The position numbers were made by a program, and so were the translations under genes. A stretch of 64,000 bases of DNA from Luidia sarsii (taxonomy: Eukaryota; Echinodermata; Asteroidea; Paxillosida; Luidiidae). The stretch is from positions 25,481,691 through 25,545,690 of the forward strand of contig OX465102.1 in assembly GCA_949987565.1 (NCBI GenBank), in the 5' to 3' direction. Under the pieces are notes generated by a model. The model did no database searches. It was given only the letters and a program-made list of their open reading frames with translations, and was not told where the DNA came from. This document shows positions 33,651 to 45,396 of the stretch, one piece after another. Position 1 is the stretch's first letter. Every line of letters starts with the position of its first letter.

Positions 33651-34057
33651 CGGTATATCATCTTCATTAGTTAAACAAAATAAAATATATTTTAGTGGTT
33701 TTACATGCACATTTAAGTCAAACAGTCAGGGTGAAAATGACATGGCAAAACACTTAGACAGTACCTACAGGTACATCATTGAAGGAGACGTGGGTTTGAA
33801 TCCCACTGTCTTTTATCCTATTAGGCAGTTTGGTGAAACATCAGGATAGAAAACACATATATGGGGACCTTTTTCTAAAGGCCACTGTGTTATATCTGAA
33901 TGGACATGTGAGGTTATTGTCGCCAGCACAAAGTCTTGCCTAGATTTGTGGGGATTCTGTGGAAGGATTTGGGTGGTGGGTTTCTGAGGTCAGGCCATCA
34001 TGGCTGACTTCCCTGCTTCATAGAAACCAAGATGTGGTTTAACACCAGCCACATGTA

Positions 34058-34083
34058 TGTGTGTGTGTGTGTGTGTGTGTGTG
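34058..34083 (+). repeat. (GT)n microsatellite
   Basis: About 13 GT units following CACATGTATG. Confidence 0.9.
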
Positions 34084-34189
34084 CACAACCTGAATTGGGT
34101 TTTTGCCTCAGACAAGTGACATGACTGACGATGCAGACTATACATTAGGCGAACCGAAAAATACTAGCAACTTAAGGATAAAGGTTGAC

Positions 34190-34880
34190 CAGGGGCCAGT
34201 CTCATAGAGCCACTTACCGAATAGCGTGAAAATCTTCTAAGCATGAAAAATCCTCAATTCAATTCAATTCAATTCAATTCACTCAGCGTGAAACACAAGT
34301 GAAGTTTGGCTTGGCAGAGGGATCTTGTGAATCATGACATCTTGTGCTTTAAAGGGATAGCACAGCATTGGTCGAGGTCAAAGAATAGCATCCATACGTT
34401 GTCTGATCCAACACATGCATGAAATAGCACACCTATGAAACTTTCAGCTCAATCCGCCAACCGAGTCTCGAGAGAAAATGAGTGAAAACCGCTTCATTTG
34501 TTTCGCGAAAATGCAGCATTCAAGGAATTGTTCTGGAAAAAACGTTTAGATCGGTGAGATATTTCAGTGTGAGGTTTCTACTATAACCATCTTCAAACTG
34601 TATAAGTTTCATGAACATCTGTGAACATTTATGTTTTTCGATCTGATTCAATGAGGTTTGTGCCCTTGCTCGACGTGATAAACACTGAATGCTTAGTGCT
34701 TTGCCCGGTGCCTGATAAAAGATATTTCGTCCGAGCTGCCTGATATATTCTTATCAGGTACCGGGCAAAGCACTGAGCATTCGGTGTTTATCACGTCGAG
34801 CAAGGGCAAGAACCTCATTGAATTAGGGGCTTTAAGCAAATTGTGTTGCTTAGACAGCTCTATAAAATTGGCCCCAGTTG
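34190..34880. mobile_element. Three-level nested insertion: family F, TA-MITE copy 3, fold-back G
   Basis: Family F ends are at 34195 (GGCCAGTCTCATAGAGCC) and 34876 (GCTCTATAAAATTGGCCCC). Inside, a TA-MITE spans 34352-34832 between TA at 34350-34351 and 34833-34834. Inside that, a fold-back at 34646-34823 has arms ATTCAATGAGGTTTGTGCCC / GGGCAAGAACCTCATTGAAT and GCTCGACGTGATAAACACTG / CGGTGTTTATCACGTCGAGC. The order of insertion is therefore F, then MITE, then G. Confidence 0.75.
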
Positions 34881-35195
34881 GAGAGAGTGCTGTGAAGGGT
34901 TTGCAGCTGTCCAACCACTTCATTATACATGTATGCAATGGAGAGGATAAGCCAAGTGCAAGAAAGATGGGACCAGGGATAAAATGTAGACCAAAAATCA
35001 TTGGGCTCCAGAGGTTCAGTTGAGGCAGACTGCCATATCTCAGTTTCTTGAAAGGTTATCGAAATAAAAAAAAGCAAAGAGGATTTGACTGGACCGGAAC
35101 TGAAACTCAGGCCATGTGAAATGTGCATGTACATGCATTAGCATTATTTTGTTTTTCATTATGTCTTTTCGTGACTCCTTTGTCTCCAACCTCAG

Positions 35196-35348
35196 AAATT
35201 GCGAGCTCGTAAGTACCAGTCCCGGGACGAGTTTCTCAGCGATGTCCAGCTGATTGTGGATAACAGCACCCTGTATAATGGAGACACCAGCCCCATGACC
35301 ATGGTTGCCCGCAACATGCTGGCACTGTGTAAGAAGCGGATGGAAGAG
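35196..35348 (+). CDS. TAF1: TAF1 coding exon w12 (bromodomain 1, helices B-C)
   Basis: This exon has 51 codons, phase 0. It encodes RKYQSRDEFLSDVQLIVDNS and TLYNGDTSPM. The Asn of YNG (window residue 551) is the residue that holds the acetyl-lysine in bromodomains, and it is intact here. The acceptor is CCAACCTCAG and the donor GAG|GTAAGC. A fragment of a dispersed element starts within about 20 bases after the donor. Confidence 0.95.
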
Positions 35349-35424
35349 GTAAGCATTTCCCGGGCAGCCCATTTTGTAGAGCCGCTTAAGCGTGAAAAAT
35401 TCTGCTAGCCATGAGAGCCTTCCT

Positions 35425-36100
35425 TACATTAACAGGACTACATTGTCAAAAATTTAGTGGGCCTGAAGTTTCGATCCTAGCAGGACCTTTCTCAGAGGCA
35501 GAGTGACAACGACAAAACAGATACCGGTACATGTACGTACATAGGAAGGGGGAAGGGAGGGTACATGTAGGGATTAGTGAGAAGAGGGGGAAAGATCAAA
35601 GATGGGGAAAGATCAAAGAGGGGGAAAGATCAAAGAGTGGGAAAGATCAAAGAGGGAAGTGTGGAGGAGTGAACACAAAAGAAGGATTATCAGAAAGCTG
35701 CATGGTGTTAGTCATTACCCTCCTGGATGTTGAGACCATGTGGTTGAATAGTCCGAAGACGCTTCATCCACATTTTCTCACGGCTAAGATGGACAGCATT
35801 ACTACGGTGACACTCATATCTGATATCAAATGATCAGGGAGATTGAAGTGATACCCAACAGGGGTGTCCATTTTACCGGTTTTGATTGTAGACCTATGGC
35901 CATAGATATGTTTTTTGAGGGCGTTTTTGGTCTCGCCAATATACTGAACATTACAAACTCTACAAGAGATGAGGTATATGATGTTTGAGGTAGTGCATGT
36001 GATAGAGCCATAGGTCGTGTGGGTAGTTCCAGAAGAATGTCCATTGAAAGAGTCTATTTTCTTGTGGCGTGATGCTTATTGATTTTGTTTTGTCTTCCAC
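35425..36100 (-). pseudogene. Penelope-like element fragment with GIY-YIG endonuclease end
   Basis: On the minus strand, 36095 down to about 35765 reads a GIY-YIG domain: NIIYLISCRVCNVQYIGET followed by NALKK...GHRS and DTPVGYHFN. This domain is the endonuclease fused to the reverse transcriptase of Penelope-like retroelements. The frame then meets a TGA, and the conserved ending (LRTIQPHGLNIQEGND, TAA) continues in another frame, so the copy is broken by a frameshift. The tail of GATCTTTCCCCCTCTTTGATC repeats (split here) leads to the hammerhead-like motif at 35461-35499. Most of the coding region is missing. Confidence 0.85.
35461..35499 (-). ncRNA. Hammerhead-like motif at the end of the PLE copy
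   Basis: GCCT, CTGAGAAA, GGTCCT-GCT-AGGATC, GAAA, CTTC, AGGC. The core keeps C3 but has A at position 8, so it is intermediate between the canonical core and the common TTGAGAA form. It links the dispersed motif to a PLE open frame. Confidence 0.45.
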
Positions 36101-36109
36101 TATGCCCTT

Positions 36110-36320
36110 CTGAGCAGGAAGCAAAAGTGAAGTTTGGGTTGGCAAGCCATTCCGATGAATCAGGACTTTTTTTTGCTTCAGCAAATTTTGGTGTCATTGA
36201 TATAACATGATCATGGCATCAGGCAAAGCACTGAGCACTCAGTGTTTATCACGTCGAGCAGGGCAAACCCTCATTGAATTACAAATGTTGGTGCTTATGC
36301 AACTCTATGAAAGACTAATA
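36110..36320. mobile_element. Family F fragment with inserted family G repeat
   Basis: AAGTGAAGTTTGGGTTGGCA (F) is followed by GCATCAGGCAAAGCACTGAG...TATCACGTCGAGCAGGGC (G), then GGTGCTTATGCAACTCTATG (F end). It ends about 40 bases before the exon w13 acceptor. Confidence 0.6.
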
Positions 36321-36358
36321 AAGACAACGTCTCGTCTTCTTCTTCCGATGTGGCGCAG

Positions 36359-36478
36359 AAAGACGACAAGTTTTCCCGGGTGGAGAAAGCCATCAACCCC
36401 TTGCTGGATGACGACGATCAAGTGGCCTTCTCCTTCATTCTAGATAACATCATCACGGCCATGAAGGCTGTGCCAGAT
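36359..36478 (+). CDS. TAF1: TAF1 coding exon w13 (inter-bromodomain linker)
   Basis: This exon has 40 codons, [20 protein letters not shown] then [20 protein letters not shown]. It is the almost invariant linker and first helix of bromodomain 2. The acceptor is ATGTGGCGCAG and the donor GAT|GTAAGT. Transposon-derived sequence ends only about 40 bases before the acceptor. Confidence 0.96.
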
Positions 36479-37059
36479 GTAAGTACATGCACGCCTCTAG
36501 AACTCGTCTTTTCTGGCGCCTTTGTCGTTGCTTCCCCCCCCCCCACCACCTCCACCCTTAAAAAACAGCCGGATGGCATTGATCGCGTTTCAGAGTATCA
36601 AACGAGAAAAAACTGGAACCCGCTACCCTAAAGATAAAGAGTCAACCCTTTGGCATTGGACACAGACCGCTATAACAGTTGTCAGCAATCTGGTTCACAA
36701 TAACATTCCTTTCTTCCCCATGTCTGGCTGTTTTTCGGGTTTTTTTTTCTCAGTCAACAGCTAGTCCTACCCTCAAGCTACCTACAATTGATTGAATTTT
36801 GTTTTTCTTTTTTGGAGAATGGCACTCTATACCAAATGTTGTCAGATTTTCAGTTGAGACATTTATGCAATTTTCAATTTTTATGCATCACTCTATTGTG
36901 TGTAGTTTCAAGGGGAAGTGCAATTACATGGGTGGTTCCAATGTCACACACTTTCTTTAGTTTTGGGTTTAATCATACATCAGCACACTATACTGATGTA
37001 TCATGATATTAATATATCATCTAATGATCAGAATAAGAAACTGTTTTTGTTTTTCCCTC

Positions 37060-37915
<856 letters not shown>

Positions 37916-37932
37916 CCTCCCTCCCCCACCAG

Positions 37933-38110
37933 TCCTGGCCATTTCACCAGCCAGTCAACCACAAGCAGGTCAAGGATTACTACAAGATCATCACCACCCC
38001 CATGGACCTTGAGACCATGCGCAAGAACACGCAGAAGCACACGTACAACAACCGGGACCAGTTCCTGGAGCACGTTGAACTCATGGTCAAGAACTGCGCC
38101 GCCTACAACG
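37933..38110 (+). CDS. TAF1: TAF1 coding exon w14 (bromodomain 2)
   Basis: This exon encodes [40 protein letters not shown] and a helix ending CAAYN. The WPF shelf (616-618), the PMDL motif and the acetyl-lysine-binding Asn (673) are all present, so this bromodomain looks fully competent. The last G begins a split Gly codon before GTGAGG. A (TCC)n microsatellite fills the upstream intron end; the acceptor is CCCCCACCAG. Confidence 0.96.
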
Positions 38111-38388
38111 GTGAGGGACATCGTCATCATGGATCCCACAATCTCCCAGGGGTCCAACTCTGTGAAACTGGCTGCATATGTGATTGGCTCTGCAAAAAAG
38201 TCGATATTTGTTTTTAAAGTCACACCCATAGGCTGAAAGAGCATGACATAAGGTTTATTTTGATGCAAGTTTGACCTCTGTAGCATATCTCATTCCTGAG
38301 ATATATCAAAATTCATGTAGTAATATCTGTCACCTCAAATGAAACGCCTGATGAGGAAATGGCTATTTATAAGCATTTTACTGGCATC

Positions 38389-38545
38389 TTAAAATTTAGT
38401 TGGCCTGACGTTTCGATCCTAGCAGGACCTTTCTTAAAGGTCCTGCTAGGATCGAAACGTCAGGCCCACTAAATTTTAAGATTTACAATTTGGTAATTTT
38501 AGTCAGTAAGCAGTTTGCAACATTTTCGTATATCACCTTAAGTCA
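38389..38545. mobile_element. Near-perfect fold-back of the PLE terminal motif
   Basis: Left arm 38389-38434 and right arm 38435-38480 are almost exact reverse complements. The right arm reads AAAGGTCCTGCTAGGATCGA, AACGTCAGGCCCACTAAATT. The tail to 38545 is the shared ATTTTAGTCAGTAAGCAG...GTATATCAC. Confidence 0.8.
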
Positions 38546-39084
38546 TTTTACTGGCAGATCAAATTGCTCTATTTTCTGTCTTTATTAACGGTAATTAATG
38601 GTTCCTCCCACTGAATATGTAAGATTGGACATTAACCGTATCAAACCGTCAAAAAAGGCATGGAGTGACTTAATAAGGGCCTTTTTTGCAGATCCAGTCA
38701 CATACATTATATGTTAAACAAATTATGTACAAAGTATGAGTTTGAACCTTATTTGAATTTGTTGTCAGACCCAAATCTCTGTTCTTACCTGTCCCAATTT
38801 AAATGTTCTTCGCACAAACTGATGATTGGAGTGGGAAGATGATAATGATCTAGCTCTTCAAGGTTATGTCTCTACTGTCTAACCAATTGATATTGAAGCT
38901 GATATGCATTTTCTCTGTCCATTACAGTATAATAGTGAACTGTGATAGATTTGATTAGAATTAGATTGATATAGATGCTCTTTGAAAGCCACCTGCCATG
39001 CAATCTAATTGCCTTAGCTATTTTGATCTAATTTGTGTCCCCTGTATTGTGGAATGAAACACATTATAACTAACGGTGTTATGG

Positions 39085-39180
39085 AGTGATAGGTTTGCAG
39101 TGACACCGTGTACAATTCTCTCTTTTGTGAGTATGTGTGGTTCTGAAAAGAACCGTACATACTCAGAGAACATTAAACAT
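39085..39180 (+). repeat. Family 2 terminal fragment
   Basis: GTGATAGGTTTGCAGTGACA and GTGTGGTTCTGAAAAGAACC match the 15.4-kb and 19.4-kb copies. Confidence 0.55.
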
Positions 39181-39493
39181 TCCAAAAAAGGGATCCTGCA
39201 AAGGTTTTAGCTCAAATGTTCACCTGAGAAATTAATAAAAGAGATAAAATCCGTCACGGTTTTCGCACCGTTCTGTAGTGTTAGAAATAGTTTATGACTC
39301 GTTAGTCATAAACTATTTGCTGATGCTTGGGTGAAGATTTCTCGAGAAGTACAGCATCCCAGACCGTAAGATTTCAACACGAGGATTCTATCATGACTGT
39401 GTAAATTAGAAGAAAAACTGTGGACATCGATGTTTTCTCCGATCTTCCCAATGTTGTATTGGACCTTGAACCATGTTCTGTCTTCCCACGCAG

Positions 39494-39700
39494 GCGAGGA
39501 CAGCAGCTTGACCGGTGTGTCGCAGCGAGTCCTGGAGGTGTGCAAGGCAGAGCTGGCCTCCAACGAGGAGCACCTGGCCCAGCTGGAGAAGGACATCAGC
39601 CTGGCCCGAGAGAATGCCCTGGAGGCTGCCGAGACAGAGAGCCTGAACGCTGCCCCCAACACCCCGTCCAGCCAGATGGCCAATGAAGACAGCATGACTG
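39494..39700 (+). CDS. TAF1: TAF1 coding exon w15 (end of bromodomain 2)
   Basis: GC completes Gly. Then follow EDSSLTGVSQRVLEVCKAEL and ASNEEHLAQLEKDISLAREN, the last bromodomain helix and its extension, then a Ser/Asn/Pro-rich linker ending EDSMT. The donor ACTG|GTGGGT leaves a split Gly codon. The intron 15 minisatellite begins shortly afterwards. Confidence 0.95.
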
Positions 39701-39764
39701 GTGGGTGGGCGGCTTCGTGCGGCCATTGGCTGGGCAGAGGCAAGCTGAGCGTTGGTCTCGCTGG

Positions 39765-41545
39765 GGAATGGTAACGGGCACGGGCAGGCAATGGCAGTGG
39801 GTGTTGTGAAGCAATGCCAGTTGTCATCGCTAGGCAGCACGGTGGGCTTCGCTAGGCAACAGCAGTGGTAGTGGGCGTCACTAGGCAGTGGCAGTGGGTG
39901 TTGTGAAGCAATGCCAGTTGTCATCGCTAGGCAGCACAGTGGGCGTCACTAGGCAGTGGCAGTTGGCATTGCTAGGCAATGGCTGTTGGCTTTGCTAGGC
40001 AGTGGCAGTGGGCATCAATAGGCAACACAGTGGGCATCCCTAGGCAACAGCAGTGGGCATCGCTAGGCAATGGCTGTTGGTTTTGCTAGGCAGTGGCAGT
40101 GGGAATCGCTAGGCAGTGGCAGTGGGCATTGGTAGGCAGTGGCAGTGGGCATTGCTAGGCAGTGGCAGTGGGCATTGCTAGGCAGTGGCAGTGGGCATTG
40201 CTAGGCAGTGGCAGTGGGCATTGCTAGGCAGTGGCAGTGGGCATTGCTAGGCAGTGGCAGTGGGCATTGCTAGGCAGTGGCAGTGGGCATTGCTAGGCAG
40301 TGGCAGTGGGCATTGCTAGGCAGTGGCAGTGGACATTGCTAGGCAGTGGCAGTGGGCATTGCTAGGCAGTGGCAGTGGACATTGCTAGGCAGTGGCAGTG
40401 GGCATTGCTAGGCAGTGGCAGTGGGCATTGCTAGGCAGTGGCAGTGGGCATTGCTAGGCAGTGGCAGTGGGCATTGCTAGGCAGTGGTAGTGGGCGTCAC
40501 TAGGCAGTGGCAGTGGGCATTGCTAGGCAGTGGCAGTGGACATTGCTAGGCAGTGGCAGTGGGCATTGCTAGGCAGTGGCAGTGGGCATTGCTAGGCAGT
40601 GGCAGTGGGCATTGCTAGGCAGTGGCAGTGGGCATTGCTAGGCAGTGGCAGTGGGCATTGCTAGGCAGTGGCAGTGGGCATTGCTAGGCAGTGGCAGTGG
40701 GCATTGCTAGGCAGTGGCAGTGGGCATTGCTAGGCAGTGGCAGTGGGCATTGCTGGGCAGTGGCAGTGGGCATTGCTGGGCAGTGGCAGTGGGCATTGCT
40801 AGGCAGTGGCAGTGGGCATTGCTAGGCAGTGGCAGTGGGCATTGCTAGGCAGTGGTAGTGGGCGTCACTAGGCAGTGGCAGTGGGCATTGCTAGGCAGTG
40901 GTAGTGGGCGTCACTAGGCAGTGGCAGTGGGCATTGCTAGGCAGTGGCAGTGGGCATTGCTAGGCAATGGCTGTTGGCTTTGCTAGGCAGTGGCAGTGGG
41001 CGTCACTAGGCAGTGGCAGTGGGCATACCTAGGCAACAGCAGTGGGCATCGCTAGGCAATGGCAGTTGGCATTGGTAGGCAGTGACAGTGGGCATCACTA
41101 GGCAATGGCTCTTGGCTTTGCAAGGCAGTGGCAGTGGGCATCGCTAGGCAGTGGCAGTGGGCATCACTAGGCAATGGCTCTTGGCTTTGCTAGGCAGTGG
41201 CAGTGGGCATCGCTAGGCAGTGGCAGTGGGCATCACTAGGCAATGGCTCTTGGCTTTGCTAGGCAGTGGCAGTGGGCATCGCTAGGCAGTGGCAGTGGGC
41301 ATCACTAGGCAATGGCTCTTGGCTTTGCTAGGCAGTGGCAGTGGGCATCGCTAGGCAATGATAGTCGACAATGCTATGATGGGCAATGACAGTTGGCATC
41401 ACTAGGCAGTGGTAGTGAGCATCGCTAGGCAGTGGCAGTGGGCATCACTAGGCAATGGCTCTTGGCTTTGCTAGGCAGTGGCAGTGAGCATCGCTAGGCA
41501 GTGGTAGTGGACATTGCTGGGCAATGACAGTGGGCATTGCTGGGA
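39765..41545 (+). repeat. 23-bp G-rich minisatellite filling most of intron 15
   Basis: Unit GGCAGTGGCAGTGGGCATTG + CTA (23 bases), about 70-75 copies. The centre (40130-40850) is very uniform and the flanks are variant (GGCAATGGCTCTTGGCTTTG). A 69-base higher-order phrase recurs at 41100-41340. It begins about 65 bases after the exon w15 donor. Confidence 0.96.
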
Positions 41546-41843
41546 GGGCCCATGTTGTCGACCTCCTAGTTGGTGGGCCCTGGCAACTGGTCTCGCTCTT
41601 CTGGTTGAGCCCAGGCGATCGACAACAACTTGAGACAGCAGCACCTCTAATTGCTGCTTGCCTCATACGCAAGAAGAAGAAGAAGAAGACCAGACGGCAG
41701 TTGTTTTAGGCAACAGCAGTGGGCATGGATGGGCAAAGATCGTGTGCATTGCAAAGAGAAGGGAGTAGACATCCCCGTAAAATTGGATATTGCTTGGTAT
41801 TAAATGGTAAAGAACCCGTGTTTCTTGTGATGTTTTTGTACAG

Positions 41844-41932
41844 GATTTGACGATGACGATGATGATGATATTCCTGGCAGTAACCCAGAGGAAGGAGATT
41901 TTGTGGATATCGAGGGAGAGGACCTTGACAAG
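41844..41932 (+). CDS. TAF1: TAF1 coding exon w16 (acidic tail, part 1)
   Basis: GA completes Gly. The exon then reads FDDDDDDDIPGSNPEEGDFV and DIEGEDLDK. The frame is fixed by both neighbours. The acceptor is TTTTTGTACAG. The donor is AAG|GTCGGT, weaker than the others but the only one that keeps the frame. Confidence 0.9.
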
Positions 41933-42004
41933 GTCGGTACTGGTTTCAAGAAGTAATTGAGACAGTTTTTGAGATTGCCCTTGTAGCTTTTTTTTTCTTT
42001 CTAA

Positions 42005-42150
42005 CAGACGAAGTAAACAACTGACTGGGAACATTTTGATTTTGTTTTTGGTTCTTCAAAAATGGCAAGAAAACATTTGACTGGACCCGAGACTTAAGCC
42101 TGAGACCTCTGGTTCTGCTTACCAGTGTTTTGTGTATTGTTAGAGAGAAG
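42005..42150 (-). mobile_element. tRNA-derived SINE, copy 7 (3' part)
   Basis: The plus strand shows AACTGACTGGGAACATTTTG (tail), AATGGCAAGAAAACATTTGA, GGACCCGAGACTTAAGCCTG and ACCTCTGGTTCTGCTTACCA. Confidence 0.6.
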
Positions 42151-42314
42151 CATGGTCTAGATCGAGGAATATGGGCAGATGGAAGGAAAGTACTTGTACA
42201 ATAGAGTTGATGCCTGAACACTGGCTACTTACCAAAGGGGGACAGAAAGGTAGTACAGTAGTATAGTTGATGTTGGACTCAAATGATCGAGATTTCAAAT
42301 CTAAGAAGAAAAAA

Positions 42315-42460
42315 AAAGGAAAATGAGAGGGCCTGATATTTTGATTCTTGTAGAACCTTTCTCAAAAGTAGAATCATTTCTGAAGGATTTTCTAATTCCT
42401 CCTTTGAGAAAGGTGCTAAGTAGGATCGAACATCGGGCCTACTAACTTTTCAAGCATTTT
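42315..42460. mobile_element. Fold-back pair of PLE terminal motifs (degenerate)
   Basis: GAGGGCCTGATATTTTGATT on the left and CCTTTGAGAAAGGTGCTAAG...AGGATCGAACATCGGGCC on the right. Confidence 0.5.
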
Positions 42461-42646
42461 GTATTTCTGGTCATTCTTGGCAGCGTGCATTTTTTGTCTC
42501 AACTCACTCCAGAAAATAAACACAGGCTTGGTATCTTGGGAGTCTGGGCAGGGTGTTGACCTTTTTGTTTGCCTGATTGGCAGCATTGAATTTGATGCCT
42601 TCAGAGTGGATTTTTACAAAAAAAATTGTTCCTCTCCCCTTGTCAG

Positions 42647-43162
42647 AAATTGAGTTTTGCACCCATCCAAGACCCGGAGGACAGCATCCTCTTCAACGAT
42701 CTTCAGATCACCCCGGACAACAGCGAGGAGGAGGAGGACGACGAGGATGAGGAGGAGGAGGAGGAGGGAGACAACCCCTTCCTCAACCAGCTCAGTGAGA
42801 GCGACGACTCGGAGAATGAGGAGGCGGAGGACGCGGTCCGGATCGGCCCGGGGCTGGGGGGCAAAGGCGGGGCCAGGGCCGCCGCGTTCGGGGAGGATGA
42901 GGATGTGGACGACGAAGAGGAGGAGGAGGATGAGGATGAGGCGGCCGCCAGGGGGGACGGAGACCTGGACGCCGACGAGTCCTTTGAGGCGGAGTTTGAC
43001 GCCAGCCGGCCCAACTCGGAGATGGCGGACGTGGAGCTGAGCGAGGAGGAGCTGGACGTGGAGGAGGGGCAGATGATCCAAGACGAAGAGGACGACGAGG
43101 AGGAGAGCGAGGACGACTTTGTGGAGGTGGAGGACGAGGAGGAAGCCATGGACGAAGGCTAG
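42647..43162 (+). CDS. TAF1: TAF1 terminal coding exon w17 (acidic tail and stop)
   Basis: This exon follows CCTTGTCAG and starts KLSFAPIQDPEDSILFNDLQ. It then becomes extremely acidic, with several runs of Glu/Asp and the family-typical EGDNPFLNQLSESDDSENEE. It ends MDEG-TAG at 43160-43162. It has 171 residues. Ser/Asp/Glu clusters resemble casein kinase 2 sites. The central Gly/Ala patch (GGKGGARAAA) breaks the acidic run. Strong GAG/GAC/GCG use makes the exon GC-rich compared with its introns. Confidence 0.96.
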   Translation, partial: KLSFAPIQDPEDSILFNDLQITPDNSEEEEDDEDEEEEEEGDNPFLNQLSESDDSENEEAEDAVRIGPGLGGKGGARAAAFGEDEDVDDEEEEEDEDEAAARGDGDLDADESFEAEFDASRPNSEMADVELSEEELDVEEGQMIQDEEDDEEESEDDFVEVEDEEEAMDEG

Positions 43163-44687
43163 ACACGGACGCTCTTCCACCCCTCTCCACACAACAGTCC
43201 AAACACTTCGTCTTCTTCTCCACCAAGGGCGGATGACATTTCATTGCTGAAATGTTACCTTTTTTTGTACAGGAGGTGTTGTATGCACCAATGTAAATAT
43301 TTTTTTTTTTAGATTTGACTGCCAAGATAATAGTTATCACGGGAGCGCACTTTTACATCAAATAAGAAAAAAGAATCCGGGCCTATTACTAGAAGCCGTT
43401 GCTCTTTGTTGCTCGGCTTCTCATCTTGAGATTCCAGTGGATATTTATTGGCAGAATAATTGCATACAAAATATGGATTGAACTGTTTCCTATAAAGCAT
43501 GTCTTCTGTGTGATAGTGAGGGATTGTCCCAAGGATGATGTTGTGGGTTAATACATTTGAAACCAGCAGTCGAGTTCACGAAACCCATCGAAACTTATGA
43601 TCAATCGAGTGATGCACCGAAACCATACGGCCTATCACAACTGACGATGGGTTATCGGTTGTAATTTGAGTTACGATGGCTTTGTAAGTCTTTGTGAAAT
43701 CCATCCCCGGACACGCGATACTTCCCAATTTGGGATTTCATCAACTGAACGAACCACGAGGAAAAGTTGAACCGCATTCTATTGTCCATTCTGTAGCCTC
43801 TTTTCCAAGCTGCATGTTCTGCACAGCAAGGCTCTGGTTCTGAAATCATTGGTCAGGCTACGGCTTCAAGTTACACTCGAGTTAATGGAACCTCCCTGGC
43901 CAGTGGCTGGTGCCCATTCCCATAGGCATGTGCACTATTCTCAGCTGTAGACATGGAACTAGGAAGTTGGGATAACGTGGGGGTCAACACTGCAATGACT
44001 CTATGGGTATAGATCGGCTTTGGACACAAATTGCGTACTTCAATACAGCTTTCAATTTCGCCCAACAAAAATAGCCACTTATCACCGACTATCGTAGGTA
44101 CTTATACAATGTACATGCACGCCATGACCTATTTGGAATATGAATTAATATTAATGATTTATGCAAATAGCTCCGGTACCGGCTCGACGCCCACAACACT
44201 TTCCTTTCCAGATCTTTGTACACTAAAGTCATGTCGTCATTTAGGCAAAAAAGATGACGAAACGCACGGACGCATATTTTTTTTTCTCCCTGTTTAATTT
44301 GTTTCCCTCAAAGTCAGAACATCTTTACAGGCTGAATGAAATATCAAAATCGAATTGTATGAAAATCAATTTCCTTCTTAAGGGCCCGTGGGGGAAAGAA
44401 AATACGCGATCGGTGCACAAATGGCCGATGCGTTTTTCTTTGGATCTCGGGAATTAGCCTGGGGGCGCCCTACTGTAGTACCCTGCTTCACGCCAGGGCA
44501 GCAACAGAGTTCAACGGCCACCGGTAGTGTTGCATTTTGTTATGCGTTGATTGCCCAGGCGACGCATCCGTGCAATTTGTAGCAGCTTCTTCCACATAGT
44601 TCCTTTCTGTCTGATGAAGAGAATGCCACTTGTCAGTGTCCATGAAGAGGTGAGCTTCGTCAACCGGGATGAATGAGAACGAATAAA
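43163..44687 (+). other. TAF1: Probable TAF1 3' UTR, candidate polyadenylation signal AATAAA at 44682-44687
   Basis: After the stop there is no continuing frame. The first exact AATAAA is at 44682-44687. Variant signals such as TATAAA-like sequence near 43490 could be used instead, giving a shorter UTR. A palindromic stretch near 43570-43690 (...CACGAAACCCATCG... facing ...CTTTGTGAAATCC) looks like a small inserted repeat. Confidence 0.4.
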
Positions 44688-44689
44688 AC

Positions 44690-45390
44690 TACAAGGCAAA
44701 TAGATAAGCACACATTTGTGTCCTCAACCTGAAATTATTCTTCCCTTTCTCCTTTAATCCTCGCTTGGTCCGAGCTTATTGGCTATGGCTTTAGACTACA
44801 TGTACTGAAAGTCTATGGAAGATTGTCCGCGAGCGGCTGCAGGCAATGCACATTGGTTCGTGTGTTATATCTAGCTGTAGCCACTGGAGTCAGACCAACC
44901 GTACCACTTCGTTTCACATCCCATGGAAGCCACTGCTAGCGGTCATAGGCCTATATGCTATTGTCAGACGTAGCCAATTCATGCCGACATACCTGGCTAT
45001 AAGTTGCACATAAGTCCCTGGAAGCCGGAAAATAACGGCTGCAGGTAACGCCCATGTACTTGTGCTATTTTCAGCCATTCCAATAAATTCTTTAGGAACT
45101 TTGGCTTAAGGCCAGTAAAGAGTATTGAATTATTGGGAAGGCCGTTCAACTTTTAAACTTTCGAATGGTTTTTTCAAGAATTGATTAGATGAAAACAAAA
45201 TGCGTTCGCTTGATCCCGAGGCCTAATTGCGTTGTGTAGCCGAGTGAAGCCATACTTAAGTCTAATCTTAGCCGTTGAAGAGTTCAGCTGCGTCATTTTA
45301 TTCAACAGCATTAGGCTCCAAAGAGACCAACCAGCCGTTTACAACTGATGGTTTCACGAGAGGGCGCCAAACAAACCAGCATTCAGAAAC
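44690..45390. other. Intergenic stretch, nothing recognised
   Basis: No long open frame and no repeat family found in other parts of the window. Confidence 0.5.
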
Positions 45391-45396
45391 TTGGAG

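Noticed and set aside
42703..43340. Minus-strand Ser-rich and Pro/Arg-rich frames
   Set aside because: They are shadows of the acidic, GA-rich terminal exon of TAF1.
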